64,000 nucleotides of DNA, from the NCBI RefSeq assembly GCF_017874615.1, contig NZ_JAGIKV010000007.1:124001-188000 (forward strand), written 5' to 3'. Below the pieces are notes generated by a model. The model saw only the letters and a program-made list of their open reading frames with translations. It did no database searches and was not told the origin of the DNA. The stretch's first letter is position 1, and every line of letters begins with the position of its first letter. Position numbers and translations under genes: made by a program. The stretch comes from Paenibacillus xylanexedens (GTDB lineage Bacteria > Bacillota > Bacilli > Paenibacillales > Paenibacillaceae). This document shows, piece after piece, positions 45,238 through 53,843 of the stretch.

Positions 45238-46728
45238 ATGAAATACAATAACCCTGTTGTAAAAGGTTTTTATCCAGACCCTAGTGTGATTAAGGTGCAC
45301 GATACATACTATATGGTGTGCAGTTCTTTTCAATATTTTCCGGGCGCACCGCTCTTTGAAAGCAAGGATCTGCTGAATTGGAAGCAGATTGGTCACTGCC
45401 TGACTCGTAAAAGCCAGATTCAGCTCGAGACGGTGAACAGCTCCGGGGGTGTATTTGCCCCAACCATCAGGCATAATGACGGGCGTTTTTACATGGTCAC
45501 AACGAATGATACGACGCATCAGAATTTCTATGTCTGGACGGATAATATTTACGGAGAATGGTCTGAGCCTATCTATGTGGATCAAGGCGGAATTGATCCG
45601 GATTTGTATTTTGAAGATGGAAAAACATTGTTTATGAGTAATGGCGTGGATGATGAAGGCGTTGGCGGAATTGTCCAGTGTGAGCTTGAGATTGAAACTG
45701 GCCGCAAACTGACCCCGAGTCGTTCGATATGGAACGGAACAGGTGGACGATATCTGGAAAGTCCGCATCTCTATAAAATGAACGGTTATTATTACCTGCT
45801 TGCAGCTGAAGGCGGCACCGAATATGGTCACATGGTAACGTATGCCCGGGGAAATTCATACTCAGGACCGTTCGAAGCCTATGCGCACAATCCGGTTCTA
45901 ACCAACCGTAATCTGGGCGGGTATGAGCTCCAGGGTGTGGGGCATGGTGATCTGGTTCAGGATGATCTGGGGAACTGGTGGCTCTTCCACTTGGGATTCC
46001 GACAGATCGGCAGATGGGCTACGTACCATCATCTGGGTCGAGAAGTATTTCTGACTCCAATTACGTTTGGTGAAGACGGATGGTTTACAGCCGGGCATGA
46101 AGGCACAACGCTGACGAGTTTTGAGACCAATCGTATCCCAGATACGGTGATCCAGCAGGATAAGAAGACTTATACGTTTGCAAATACAGACTGGAACCTC
46201 GACTGGTGTTATCTTCGTCATCCAAATGCAGAGCATTATCAGCTTGAATCAGATAAGCTTACGCTAACAGGAACCGATGTAACGCTGGACGTTCCGGCAT
46301 CCCCAACGTTCATTGGGTTACGTCAAAAAGATTTTAATGCAACAATTTCAGTCGATGTCAGTCTGACGAGTGGAGAAGCCGGGATCACGATCTACATGGA
46401 TGAGAATCATCATTATGAAGTGGCTATTCGTGGGCAACAGGACGGTTATAAGGTGATCGAGCGTCTAAATATCGGTGATATCAAATCGAGAGAACATGAA
46501 GTGGATCTGGGAAATAAACAGCATGCAACGCTGGTGATCCGCTCAAGTCAGGAACGCTACAGTTTCCTGTTTCAAACAGATGGTGAAGAGATTCTGCTAG
46601 GCACGGCACAGACGAGATACCTATCCTCGGAGGTGGCAGGAGGTTTTACAGGCGTACTTATTGGGTTATACGCGAGCGGGCAAGATACTTCAGCTGAGTT
46701 TACAAATTTCAAGTGTGATTATCACTGA
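45238..46728 (+). CDS. GH43 beta-xylosidase/alpha-arabinofuranosidase
   Basis: A cytosolic enzyme of 496 residues without signal peptide. The five-bladed propeller carries base D14 (GFYPDPSV), pKa modulator D120 (GGIDPDLY) and acid E174 (YLESPHLYK). The last ~190 residues form the GH43_C2 beta-sandwich (FIGLRQKDFNATISVDV). This architecture releases xylose or arabinose from short xylo-oligosaccharides taken into the cell. It works logically with the cytosolic GH10 xylanase 5.6 kb downstream. Start set by GAGGTGGAGTGGAGTA. Confidence 0.9.
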   Translation: MKYNNPVVKGFYPDPSVIKVHDTYYMVCSSFQYFPGAPLFESKDLLNWKQIGHCLTRKSQIQLETVNSSGGVFAPTIRHNDGRFYMVTTNDTTHQNFYVWTDNIYGEWSEPIYVDQGGIDPDLYFEDGKTLFMSNGVDDEGVGGIVQCELEIETGRKLTPSRSIWNGTGGRYLESPHLYKMNGYYYLLAAEGGTEYGHMVTYARGNSYSGPFEAYAHNPVLTNRNLGGYELQGVGHGDLVQDDLGNWWLFHLGFRQIGRWATYHHLGREVFLTPITFGEDGWFTAGHEGTTLTSFETNRIPDTVIQQDKKTYTFANTDWNLDWCYLRHPNAEHYQLESDKLTLTGTDVTLDVPASPTFIGLRQKDFNATISVDVSLTSGEAGITIYMDENHHYEVAIRGQQDGYKVIERLNIGDIKSREHEVDLGNKQHATLVIRSSQERYSFLFQTDGEEILLGTAQTRYLSSEVAGGFTGVLIGLYASGQDTSAEFTNFKCDYH

Positions 46729-46735
46729 GAAGTTA

Positions 46736-46769
46736 AGGGAAGGGCCTAAGGGTCCTTCTCTTTTTTTTA
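46736..46769 (+). terminator. Terminator of the GH43 gene
   Basis: GGGAAGGGCC pairs with GGTCCTTCTC around TAAG, followed by eight T. Confidence 0.8.
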
Positions 46770-46934
46770 ATTTGTGTAAAAATATAGATATATTAATAAA
46801 TGCCGACAGAGATTTAAACTTGGAAAAAGCTGCTGTTATCTATATGGCATCACTAAATAATCTACATGTAACAAAAGGTTAAAAGAACGTGTTATTTAAT
46901 TATATAGCTTGATTGGATAACAAGGAGGAGTTGT

Positions 46935-47480
46935 ATGGAGGATCAATGGAGAATCGCAAAGTATGACCCGGCATGGCGTGATTTGTTTCTCGAAACGGGT
47001 TCGAAATTAAGAGAAGCGTTAGGAAAAAAGGCCGTGCGGATTGACCATGTTGGGTCCACTTCAATTGTTGGAATAGATGCCAAACCCATCATAGATATAC
47101 AAATATCTGTTTCTAATCATGAGAATCTGTTGGACTACAAACATGAGATCGAAACAGTCGGATTTGTATTCAGAGCAGAAAATCCAGATAAGACTAAACG
47201 TTACTTTCGTGAAGAGCCCGGAAGCAGAAGGATACATATACACGTTAGACAGGCAGGCAGTTTCTCCGAGCAGATGACCTTGCTGTTCAGAGACTATTTA
47301 AGGGAGCATCCAGAAGATTGTTTGAACTATGCAGAAGAAAAGCACAGACTCATGTCATTGTATAAAGATGAGCGTCCCAAATATGTTGAAGGAAAAGGGC
47401 CAATGGTGTGGAGCATATTAAAGAGAGCACATCGTTGGTCTCAAGAAATCGGATGGCAGCCGGCAAAATCTGACGCATGA
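46935..47480 (+). CDS. GrpB family protein (nucleotidyltransferase fold)
   Basis: A protein of 181 residues of the GrpB/UPF0157 group. The signature VRIDHVGSTSIVGIDAKPIIDIQI contains the GS and D-x-D positions of the nucleotidyltransferase fold, and the C-terminal region (RDYLREHPEDCLNYAEEKHRL) is typical. The group is predicted to transfer a nucleotide to an unknown partner; in one fused form it joins to CoaE. AAGGAGGAGTTGT sets the start. Confidence 0.85.
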   Translation: MEDQWRIAKYDPAWRDLFLETGSKLREALGKKAVRIDHVGSTSIVGIDAKPIIDIQISVSNHENLLDYKHEIETVGFVFRAENPDKTKRYFREEPGSRRIHIHVRQAGSFSEQMTLLFRDYLREHPEDCLNYAEEKHRLMSLYKDERPKYVEGKGPMVWSILKRAHRWSQEIGWQPAKSDA

Positions 47481-47521
47481 GCACATCCAATGAATAGAGA
47501 TAACTGTATTGGAGTGATGAG

Positions 47522-47944
47522 ATGAACATGGGAAGAAAGCTGATGACAACCGTTCTAACCATCATTGGTTTTACTTTGGCTGCAAGTATCATATCGATGA
47601 ATGAATCCTATAGTTTTGATTTTTACATTCTTATTTATCTGGTATACGCGACTCCCCTGATCGTATTGATTGGGCTACCTTTATCGATATTGCTAGACTA
47701 TCTGCTCAGCCGAATACAATTCCCTAATCATGTGTTGTATCTAAGTACGAGGATATTAGGCTATGCATGTGCTGGAGTTTTAGGCATGTACATCTATTAT
47801 CTGGTCATGGGCGCAGGAGAAGCAATCTTGGATTTCAAAGAGACGTTAGTTCTGACCTTATTTGGCGTTCTTGCCGCTATCCTATTTGTACTGATTGATA
47901 TGGGATTGGAAGTTTTGTTAAAGGTACGAAGAAGAAAGATTTGA
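47522..47944 (+). CDS. Four-helix membrane protein, family unknown
   Basis: A protein of 140 residues with four predicted transmembrane segments and a basic end (LKVRRRKI). TTGGAGTGATGAG lies before the ATG. I do not recognise it. It lies between GrpB and isochorismatase genes and may be co-transcribed with them. Confidence 0.6.
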   Translation: MNMGRKLMTTVLTIIGFTLAASIISMNESYSFDFYILIYLVYATPLIVLIGLPLSILLDYLLSRIQFPNHVLYLSTRILGYACAGVLGMYIYYLVMGAGEAILDFKETLVLTLFGVLAAILFVLIDMGLEVLLKVRRRKI

Positions 47945-47974
47945 ATTAAATTGATTTGTCAGGAGGAAAGCAAG

Positions 47975-48496
47975 ATGACAACGCATTGTGCACTTCTAAT
48001 CATTGACGTACAGGTAGCGATGTTTGATGAAGCAGATCCCGTCTATCAGGGGGAACGATTGCTTCAGAAGATCCAGGTGTTAATTGCCAGGGCCCGTGAA
48101 GCAGGCCATTCCATCATATATATCCAGCACAGCGAAGGGTCAGGCAGTCCACTGGAACGAGGAACTCTGGGGTGGGACATCCATCCGTCCATTGCACCTA
48201 TAGCTGGTGACCTCGTTATCGAAAAAGAGACACCGGATTCGTTTCACAAAACCAATCTGCATCTGAAATTGCAAGAAGATGGCGTGACGGAGTTGATTCT
48301 CACGGGTATGCAGACTGAGGTATGTGTAGACACGACTTGCCGCAGAGCGTTCAGTCTGGGTTACATGGTCAATCTGGTTCAAGATGCGCACAGCACATGG
48401 AATTCAAAGACGCTTCAAGCAGAGCAGATTATTGCACATCACAATACGGTACTGAGACTGTTTGCCAATGTGGTGGATACGGAGAATGCGCTGTAA
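47975..48496 (+). CDS. Isochorismatase-family cysteine hydrolase
   Basis: A protein of 173 residues. The catalytic triad of the family is visible: D in LLIIDVQVAMF, K in VIEKETPDSF and C in GMQTEVCVDTTCRRA, with the cis-peptide next to it. Members include nicotinamidases and N-carbamoyl-amine hydrolases; there is no isochorismate pathway nearby. AGGAGGAAAGCAAG sets the start at 47975. Confidence 0.88.
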   Translation: MTTHCALLIIDVQVAMFDEADPVYQGERLLQKIQVLIARAREAGHSIIYIQHSEGSGSPLERGTLGWDIHPSIAPIAGDLVIEKETPDSFHKTNLHLKLQEDGVTELILTGMQTEVCVDTTCRRAFSLGYMVNLVQDAHSTWNSKTLQAEQIIAHHNTVLRLFANVVDTENAL

Positions 48497-48677
48497 TGCT
48501 AGGAAAACGTAGGCGATTCTGGTTTTTCATAGGTGCGGCAATCCTGTTTCTGTATTTTTAATCACGAGTAACCCTGATCCCAATAAGCCGATCTCGAGAA
48601 ATCAAGTGATAAGCACAGAGATGAGCATAGTATTGTTTGGTGAAGATACCGTTAGTGTTGAATAAGGGGGAGATGTA

Positions 48678-48956
48678 TTGACGATTAACAAAAGAATAAT
48701 GAATCTATCAGCCTGGCTTGCTGTAATAGCCATCCTATGTATTCCTGGAACTTTACATACTGAAGATGGACCGCTCCGAACAGAGTATGGTTTCCCGCTC
48801 CGATTCTTTACGGATTATCATTATGCCAACTCGGATGGAACAATCTGGTTTATATCTGGTATCTATTTAAATGTACTTCTATATTTGTTCAATGTCCTGT
48901 TTATTTATGCAGGAATTCATGTAATCTTGTATATAAAAAAGAAATTAACTAAATAA
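48678..48956 (+). CDS. Small membrane protein, family unknown
   Basis: A protein of 92 residues starting with TTG at 48678, which follows AAGGGGGAG. An ATG five bases earlier is followed by a stop after one codon and is excluded. Two transmembrane segments (~8-27 and ~60-85) flank a loop with GPLRTEYGFPLRFFTDYHY. Not recognised. Confidence 0.55.
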   Translation: MTINKRIMNLSAWLAVIAILCIPGTLHTEDGPLRTEYGFPLRFFTDYHYANSDGTIWFISGIYLNVLLYLFNVLFIYAGIHVILYIKKKLTK

Positions 48957-48964
48957 ATTCAACA

Positions 48965-49122
48965 GAATATTTACACGGAACGGAGAGGACAGAAAAAACC
49001 TGAAGAAGCGAAGTGTTCGCCTTTATCCCCGGAGTTTCCCATTATAAAATGAATCAAAAAAATCTGGGGATAACAGCGATCGGAAGGTTGTTCTGTCATC
49101 GGAGTGGCCAGTGTAAATATTC
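48965..49122. repeat. Palindromic repeat element, MITE-like (158 bp)
   Basis: The outer 12 bases GAATATTTACAC (48965-48976) are exactly repeated in inverse at 49111-49122. Imperfect symmetry continues inward: GGACAGAA against GACAGAA, AAACCT against AACCTT, TTATCCCC against TTATCCCC. It contains no gene, so it is a non-autonomous palindromic repeat in the gap between two genes. RNA from it would fold into a long hairpin. Confidence 0.65.
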
Positions 49123-49164
49123 AATAGTTTAATTTATTTAGAATATCAAGACGGAGTGATTACG

Positions 49165-49701
49165 ATGAAACAACTTCCAGTAGAATGGAAGTCAGACCGA
49201 CTTATTATCTCGAATGTGGAAGAATCCGATATTCCTGAACTCGAGTCCATATATGAGACCAGTCGGTACTTGCATCAATGGGATGGACAAGAGCATGATC
49301 GGAATTATGTGAAAGAATGTTTTGAAGAAGGCCACCTTCCGCCGGGAGGCAGGCTGGAGAATTATCGAATTCAATCCATTCGCACGAATGAGGATGACCG
49401 CTATATTGGTTTGTTAAGTGTGTACCATGGGTATCCCTCCGAGGATTCAATCTATCTCGAATTTTTATATATCCAGAGCGAGATCCAGAAGCAGGGATAT
49501 GGACAAGAATTAATTCAGGCGTTGACGCGTCACTTTTCCGAACTTGGTTACAAGGAAATTCGAATCAACGTAGCGCTCAAAAATTGGACTGCATTACGCT
49601 TCTGGATCAAATCCGGATTCAATCAGATTAGTAGAATTTATGGTGATCTTGAACATTCGGAGGATACCTTTGCCCATACAGAATTAATCAAATCTCTCTG
49701 A
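49165..49701 (+). CDS. GNAT-family N-acetyltransferase
   Basis: A protein of 178 residues of the RimJ/RimL-like (Acetyltransf_3) sort: SDRLIISNVEESDIPELESIYE at the start, motif A LEFLYIQSEIQKQGYGQELIQAL and ALRFWIKSGFNQISRIYGD at the end. CGGAG eight bases upstream of ATG 49165. Substrate unknown; the group acetylates protein N-termini or antibiotics. Confidence 0.85.
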   Translation: MKQLPVEWKSDRLIISNVEESDIPELESIYETSRYLHQWDGQEHDRNYVKECFEEGHLPPGGRLENYRIQSIRTNEDDRYIGLLSVYHGYPSEDSIYLEFLYIQSEIQKQGYGQELIQALTRHFSELGYKEIRINVALKNWTALRFWIKSGFNQISRIYGDLEHSEDTFAHTELIKSL

Positions 49702-49731
49702 AAAATATAGCCGATATAGGGGAATATACCA

Positions 49732-50211
49732 ATGGAAACATTCTTTCGTTATAACTGGATGGTGCGTGAGCAATGGTATGTGTGGTGTGAGGATGTACCG
49801 CTTGAAGAATTGCTTCGGCCTCGCATGGGCGGAGTAGGCAACATATTACAAACATTATTTCATATCATTGATGTAGAGTGGAGCTGGGTTCAGTTACTTC
49901 AGGGCAAACCGGATGATGCGGAAGATTTTGCAAACTACCAGAATCTTGAGGCGGTAAGGCGATTCGATCGTAAGTTACGTCCTGATGTGGAGGTATTTGT
50001 TACAGCATGGGACTCGAGTATGGAAAAAAGAGCTTATATTGATCATCGCTCAGCTGGCAAGACCAGTACATATTCATGGGGAGAAGTTATGCGACATGTG
50101 ATCGCCCATGAGATTCACCATATGGGCCAGCTGTCGGTATGGGCCAGAGAATTGGGCAAACAGCCAGTATCCGCCAATGTCATTGGCAAAGGACTTATTA
50201 TACCTGACTAA
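49732..50211 (+). CDS. DinB-family protein
   Basis: A four-helix-bundle protein of 159 residues of the DinB/YfiT superfamily, with the metal histidines in TLFHIIDVEW and HVIAHEIHHMGQLSVWAREL. Relatives include bacillithiol S-transferases and other thiol-dependent enzymes; a role in bacillithiol-dependent detoxification is possible but not shown by sequence. AGGGGAATATACCA precedes the start. Confidence 0.87.
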   Translation: METFFRYNWMVREQWYVWCEDVPLEELLRPRMGGVGNILQTLFHIIDVEWSWVQLLQGKPDDAEDFANYQNLEAVRRFDRKLRPDVEVFVTAWDSSMEKRAYIDHRSAGKTSTYSWGEVMRHVIAHEIHHMGQLSVWARELGKQPVSANVIGKGLIIPD

Positions 50212-50252
50212 CAGGGAGATAGCGGTATGAGATGAATGAACGGAGGAGAAGT

Positions 50253-50681
50253 ATGATTCATTGCAGGAGAGCTACGATTGAGGATGGCGAAGTGATGAGC
50301 CAATTATCCCATCAACTGGGTTATGTCAGCACAACTGAAGAAATCAAGGAGAGATTAACTCGTCTCTCTTCCTTACCAGACCATTATGTATGTGTGGCTG
50401 AGATTGATTCGGGGGTTGTAGGCTGGGGGCATATACAGGGAAGGCACTCCATTGAGAGTCCATCTTTTGCCGAGATTGGTGGACTAGTTGTGGATGGGAT
50501 TCATCAAGGGATGGGGATTGGTAAGATAATCATGAGCGAATGCGAGGAATGGGCTCGGGTTAACGGCTTTGATAACATTCGGGTACGTTGTAACGGGAAA
50601 AGGGAATCTGCACATCGGTTTTATATAGCTATCGGATATGAAGAGAAGAAATGGCAGAAGGTATTTGATAAACGATTATAA
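50253..50681 (+). CDS. GNAT-family N-acetyltransferase
   Basis: A protein of 142 residues with motif A IGGLVVDGIHQGMGIGKIIMSECE (Q-G-M-G-I-G) and ESAHRFYIAIGYEEKKWQKVF. The latter (GYxxKKxxKVF) matches the group of GNATs common next to antibiotic-related genes. CGGAGGAGAAGT sets the start at 50253. The aminoglycoside-phosphotransferase-like gene follows 33 bases later. Confidence 0.85.
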   Translation: MIHCRRATIEDGEVMSQLSHQLGYVSTTEEIKERLTRLSSLPDHYVCVAEIDSGVVGWGHIQGRHSIESPSFAEIGGLVVDGIHQGMGIGKIIMSECEEWARVNGFDNIRVRCNGKRESAHRFYIAIGYEEKKWQKVFDKRL

Positions 50682-50714
50682 TCTAATCTTGTGTATCATG
50701 GAAGGAGGAGAACG

Positions 50715-51587
50715 ATGACGATTCAACTTAGCCAGGTGAATTGGGTAGAACTGGATGAACGTATTCAGCAGGTGATGGAACAGGAGTATCAGATCATTCC
50801 CTTGCCACCCGGACTGGAAGCGAGTGTGATGAGAATCGAAATGGAAGATCAGCGGTACGTATTGAAAGTCTGGGACAAGGATTCTAAACCGGATATCGCC
50901 AAACAATATCGATTATTGTCCAAGCTTTATCAAAGTGGAATTCGCGTTTCCAAACCCTACGGTTGGGGATTAGACGAGCAAGAGAATCAAGTGCTGTTAA
51001 CGAGCTATGATGGAAAGCCGGTTAACCAATTAACACCAACCAAACTGACACATTTGGCTGAGCGATTAATGGAGGTCCATCGTTATCCGGTGAATGAAGT
51101 GGGTACTGGAGCAGATGAAGAATACATATTCAGGTACGATTTTGTTCAATACTTTTTTCCACAAATTGAGTTACATGACGATATAAATGATCTTCTGGCA
51201 AACTTGATTCAGCAGGTCCAGATCAGACAGGATCGCTTGATTCATGGCGATTATAATCTGGGAAACATTCTTGAGATGGACGACGATTACACCATCATCG
51301 ATTGGACTAATGGGCAATATGGTGATCCAAGGTACGATCTGGCATGGTCTGTGTTTCTGATCACCGTCTATAATGGGGAAAGTTATGGCGAGATATATCA
51401 CGCTCAATTTGCACGTTCTGCAAGTTATACGTACACGCTGGAAGAGGAACAGATTTTTGAAGCTGTAGCTTGTCTTCGCTGGATTCTGTTAAGGCGCGTT
51501 GGCGATGTACCCATGGGGTCAAATGTAATGGAAAGGGTTCACAACATGGCTGTCCATAATCCATATTTGCATGAGAATCTGCTGTAA
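50715..51587 (+). CDS. Aminoglycoside phosphotransferase-family kinase (APH-like)
   Basis: A protein of 290 residues with the kinase-like APH fold. The catalytic loop is RLIHGDYNLGNIL (HGDxxxxN) and the metal site IIDWTNGQYGDPRYDLAW. The ATP lysine is K in RYVLKVWDK. Relatives phosphorylate antibiotics, homoserine, choline or fructosamine, so resistance is only one possibility. AAGGAGGAGAACG sets the start at 50715; the two frames before it belong to the leader. Confidence 0.85.
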   Translation: MTIQLSQVNWVELDERIQQVMEQEYQIIPLPPGLEASVMRIEMEDQRYVLKVWDKDSKPDIAKQYRLLSKLYQSGIRVSKPYGWGLDEQENQVLLTSYDGKPVNQLTPTKLTHLAERLMEVHRYPVNEVGTGADEEYIFRYDFVQYFFPQIELHDDINDLLANLIQQVQIRQDRLIHGDYNLGNILEMDDDYTIIDWTNGQYGDPRYDLAWSVFLITVYNGESYGEIYHAQFARSASYTYTLEEEQIFEAVACLRWILLRRVGDVPMGSNVMERVHNMAVHNPYLHENLL

Positions 51588-51722
51588 TCGTAATACGAGG
51601 ATATACAATGACAACAGTATACGATTAACCCATAGTAAGGCAGCGTTTTTCAAATAATATAAACAGCCAGTCCTAAACTATCGATCCTCGCATACCTATG
51701 ATAGTAGAGGAGCGTGATCGAT

Positions 51723-52070
51723 ATGGAGCAAAAAGTGCAAACTTACTTTGAACTGAAACAGCAGCAAAAAGATATTGAGCAGCAGTTGTCTGTACTACGA
51801 GATGAGATTGTCGCGTATTGTGCAGAACAAGGGGTGTATGAGACGCAGGTTGGTGGTTACATCGTGAAAACAGTGCTTCAGAACCGGAAGGAATACGATG
51901 ATCAGAAGCTGTATGCTTCTCTTCCAGACCCGGACATCTGGCGATTGTTGTCCAAGGTAGACAGCCATAAGCTGAAAAGCCTCATCAAGCTGAACATTCT
52001 GTCCGAGGAGCAAATTAACCCGGCATGCACCGTGAAACAGGTGACCTTGTTACAGGTAGACAAGCTGTAA
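51723..52070 (+). CDS. Coiled-coil small protein, family unknown
   Basis: A protein of 115 residues. Residues ~1-40 are a heptad-like helix (QKVQTYFELKQQQKDIEQQLSVLRDEI); the rest contains KTVLQNRKEYDDQKLYASLPD and ends in a basic/hydrophobic tail. The layout resembles single-stranded-DNA or phage Gp157-like helper proteins but the match is weak. GAGGAG ten bases upstream of ATG 51723. Monocistronic, ending at the hairpin at 52122. Confidence 0.6.
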   Translation: MEQKVQTYFELKQQQKDIEQQLSVLRDEIVAYCAEQGVYETQVGGYIVKTVLQNRKEYDDQKLYASLPDPDIWRLLSKVDSHKLKSLIKLNILSEEQINPACTVKQVTLLQVDKL

Positions 52071-52121
52071 CGCTTCATATCCTCTTGTATATGAGATGAT
52101 TTAAATAACCATCACGATCAC

Positions 52122-52184
52122 AAACACCTTCCGAGGAATGTTCTGTTGCGATGAGCAGTGGAACATACGTGGAGGTGTTTTTTG
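52122..52184 (+). terminator. Long-stem terminator
   Basis: AAACACCTTCC (52122-52132) pairs with GGAGGTGTTT (52171-52180), enclosing GGAATGTTCTG...AGCAGTGGAACAT; T-run follows. Confidence 0.7.
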
Positions 52185-52236
52185 TTGCGTGAACAGGGCC
52201 CGGGATCATAAATAGTTAAATATGAGGGGCAAGAAG

Positions 52237-52264
52237 TATAATTTGTTCATTGTAAGCGTATTCA
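52237..52264 (+). promoter_or_regulatory. Promoter -10 with overlapping cre site for the GH10 gene
   Basis: TATAAT (52237-52242) is followed by TGTAAGCGTATTCA (52251-52264), a good cre match. The cre begins about two bases after the predicted transcription start, so CcpA would block elongation. The -35 region is weak. Confidence 0.55.
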
Positions 52265-52307
52265 ACAAACGATATGATGGATAGAAAATGGCAGGGAGGA
52301 ATTGTAA

Positions 52308-53309
52308 ATGTCAACCGAAATTCCATCACTACATGCTGCGTACGCTAATACGTTTAAAATAGGTGCTGCTGTACATACCAGAATGTTGCAGTCCGAAGGG
52401 GAATTTATCGCCAAACACTTCAATAGTATCACGGCTGAAAATCAGATGAAATTTGAAGAAATTCACCCGGAAGAGGATCGTTATACATTTGAGGCGGCGG
52501 ATAAAATTGTTGATTTTGCTGCTGCCCAAGGGATTGGGGTTCGCGGACATACTTTGGTCTGGCATAATCAAACATCAAAATGGGTCTTTGAGGATACCTC
52601 AGGTGCTCCCGCTTCCAGAGAGCTGGTATTATCTCGCTTGAAGCAACATATTGATACGGTAGTAGGTCGGTATAAGGGGCAAATATATGCGTGGGATGTC
52701 GTCAATGAAGCTGTTGAAGATAAGACCGACCTGTTCATGCGGGACACGAAGTGGTTAGAGCTGGTGGGGGAAGATTATTTGCTGCAAGCGTTCAGTATGG
52801 CTCATGAAGCTGATCCGAATGCCCTTCTTTTCTATAATGACTACAATGAGACGGATCCGGTCAAACGGGAGAAAATCTACAATCTGGTTCGTTCTTTGCT
52901 GGACAAGGGAGCGCCTGTACACGGGATTGGGTTGCAGGGGCATTGGAATATTCATGGTCCTTCAATTGAGGAGATCCGAATGGCTATTGAGCGTTATGCT
53001 TCACTGGATGTGCAGTTGCATGTTACGGAGCTGGATATGTCCGTGTTTCGTCATGAGGATCGTCGAACGGACCTCACCGCGCCAACTTCGGAGATGGCTG
53101 AGCTACAGGAGCGTCGATATGAAGAAATCTTTAATTTGTTCCGTGAGTATAAATCATCCATTACCTCTGTGACGTTCTGGGGAGTAGCGGACAATTATAC
53201 CTGGTTAGACCATTTCCCGGTACGCGGACGCAAAAATTGGCCCTTTGTTTTTGATCAGCAGTTGCAGCCTAAGGAATCATTTTGGCGTATCATTAACCCT
53301 ATGTCCTGA
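52308..53309 (+). CDS. Intracellular GH10 endo-1,4-beta-xylanase
   Basis: A GH10 (beta/alpha)8 enzyme of 333 residues. The acid/base is E134 (WDVVNEAVED), the nucleophile E241 (LHVTELDMS). The active-site residues H81, W85, H86 and N87 (RGHTLVWHNQ) are present. There is no signal peptide or carbohydrate module, so it acts inside the cell on imported xylo-oligosaccharides, like IXYN-type xylanases of Paenibacillus and Geobacillus. It fits functionally with the GH43 enzyme. GGGAGGAATTGTAA precedes the start. Confidence 0.93.
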   Translation: MSTEIPSLHAAYANTFKIGAAVHTRMLQSEGEFIAKHFNSITAENQMKFEEIHPEEDRYTFEAADKIVDFAAAQGIGVRGHTLVWHNQTSKWVFEDTSGAPASRELVLSRLKQHIDTVVGRYKGQIYAWDVVNEAVEDKTDLFMRDTKWLELVGEDYLLQAFSMAHEADPNALLFYNDYNETDPVKREKIYNLVRSLLDKGAPVHGIGLQGHWNIHGPSIEEIRMAIERYASLDVQLHVTELDMSVFRHEDRRTDLTAPTSEMAELQERRYEEIFNLFREYKSSITSVTFWGVADNYTWLDHFPVRGRKNWPFVFDQQLQPKESFWRIINPMS

Positions 53310-53327
53310 ACATCAGGGAAGTGGAGA

Positions 53328-53357
53328 GAATCGGTCACGATGTGGCCGATTTTTTGC
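53328..53357 (+). terminator. Terminator of the GH10 gene
   Basis: AATCGGTCAC pairs with GTGGCCGATT around GAT, followed by six T. Confidence 0.8.
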
Positions 53358-53507
53358 TGTACTCAATATAGATTATACAGTACGGTTATCTCGTTCGTGA
53401 TTGAGGCGTTGATTTGTGTGGATGATAAAAATATGGTACAAAATGGAATTTTGTGATAGGGTTGAAGAAATGGTGAACCAAATTCTTTCCTGAAATGAGA
53501 TGAGAAG

Positions 53508-53678
53508 ATGGATTGCATCCGAAACTATTTAATTACTTTTTCCGGAAATTTTATATTTAGTTATTATATCTTTGAAGAAGGTACTTTGGCCAAACCGCTG
53601 ATGTTTGCAACATTGATGCTGTTGCTGTTCATGACAATCGATTACATGAAAAGTAGAAACAAATATACATTGGATTAG
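53508..53678 (+). CDS. Small membrane protein (56 residues)
   Basis: An ATG-to-TAG frame of 57 codons in an otherwise empty 530-base gap. The product is one hydrophobic helix (KPLMFATLMLLLFMTIDYM) after an aromatic N-terminus (YLITFSGNFIFSYYIF), with a short basic end (KSRNKYTLD). The ribosome site GAGATGAGAAG is only fair. A weak hairpin with T-run (53697-53727) follows. Probably a real single-gene unit, function unknown. Confidence 0.4.
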   Translation: MDCIRNYLITFSGNFIFSYYIFEEGTLAKPLMFATLMLLLFMTIDYMKSRNKYTLD

Positions 53679-53843
53679 GACATGTCCATGTTTTTAAACG
53701 ATTCTGGAGCATAGGGTCGTTTTTTTATTGTATATAGAACAGCTTCCATTTACATCATGACCATTGTTCATTACACTTGATGAGTAACACCTCATTAACT
53801 CAGTTTTCGTTAAATCACTTCAGATCATCAGGAGGATATCATT

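Noticed and set aside
45175..45831. A 218-codon open frame on the minus strand.
   Set aside because: Antisense to the GH43 gene and across its promoter; no ribosome site or domain.
48496..48561. A 21-codon frame overlapping the isochorismatase stop codon (TAATG).
   Set aside because: Hydrophobic but very short, no independent ribosome site; may be chance. Not listed as a gene.
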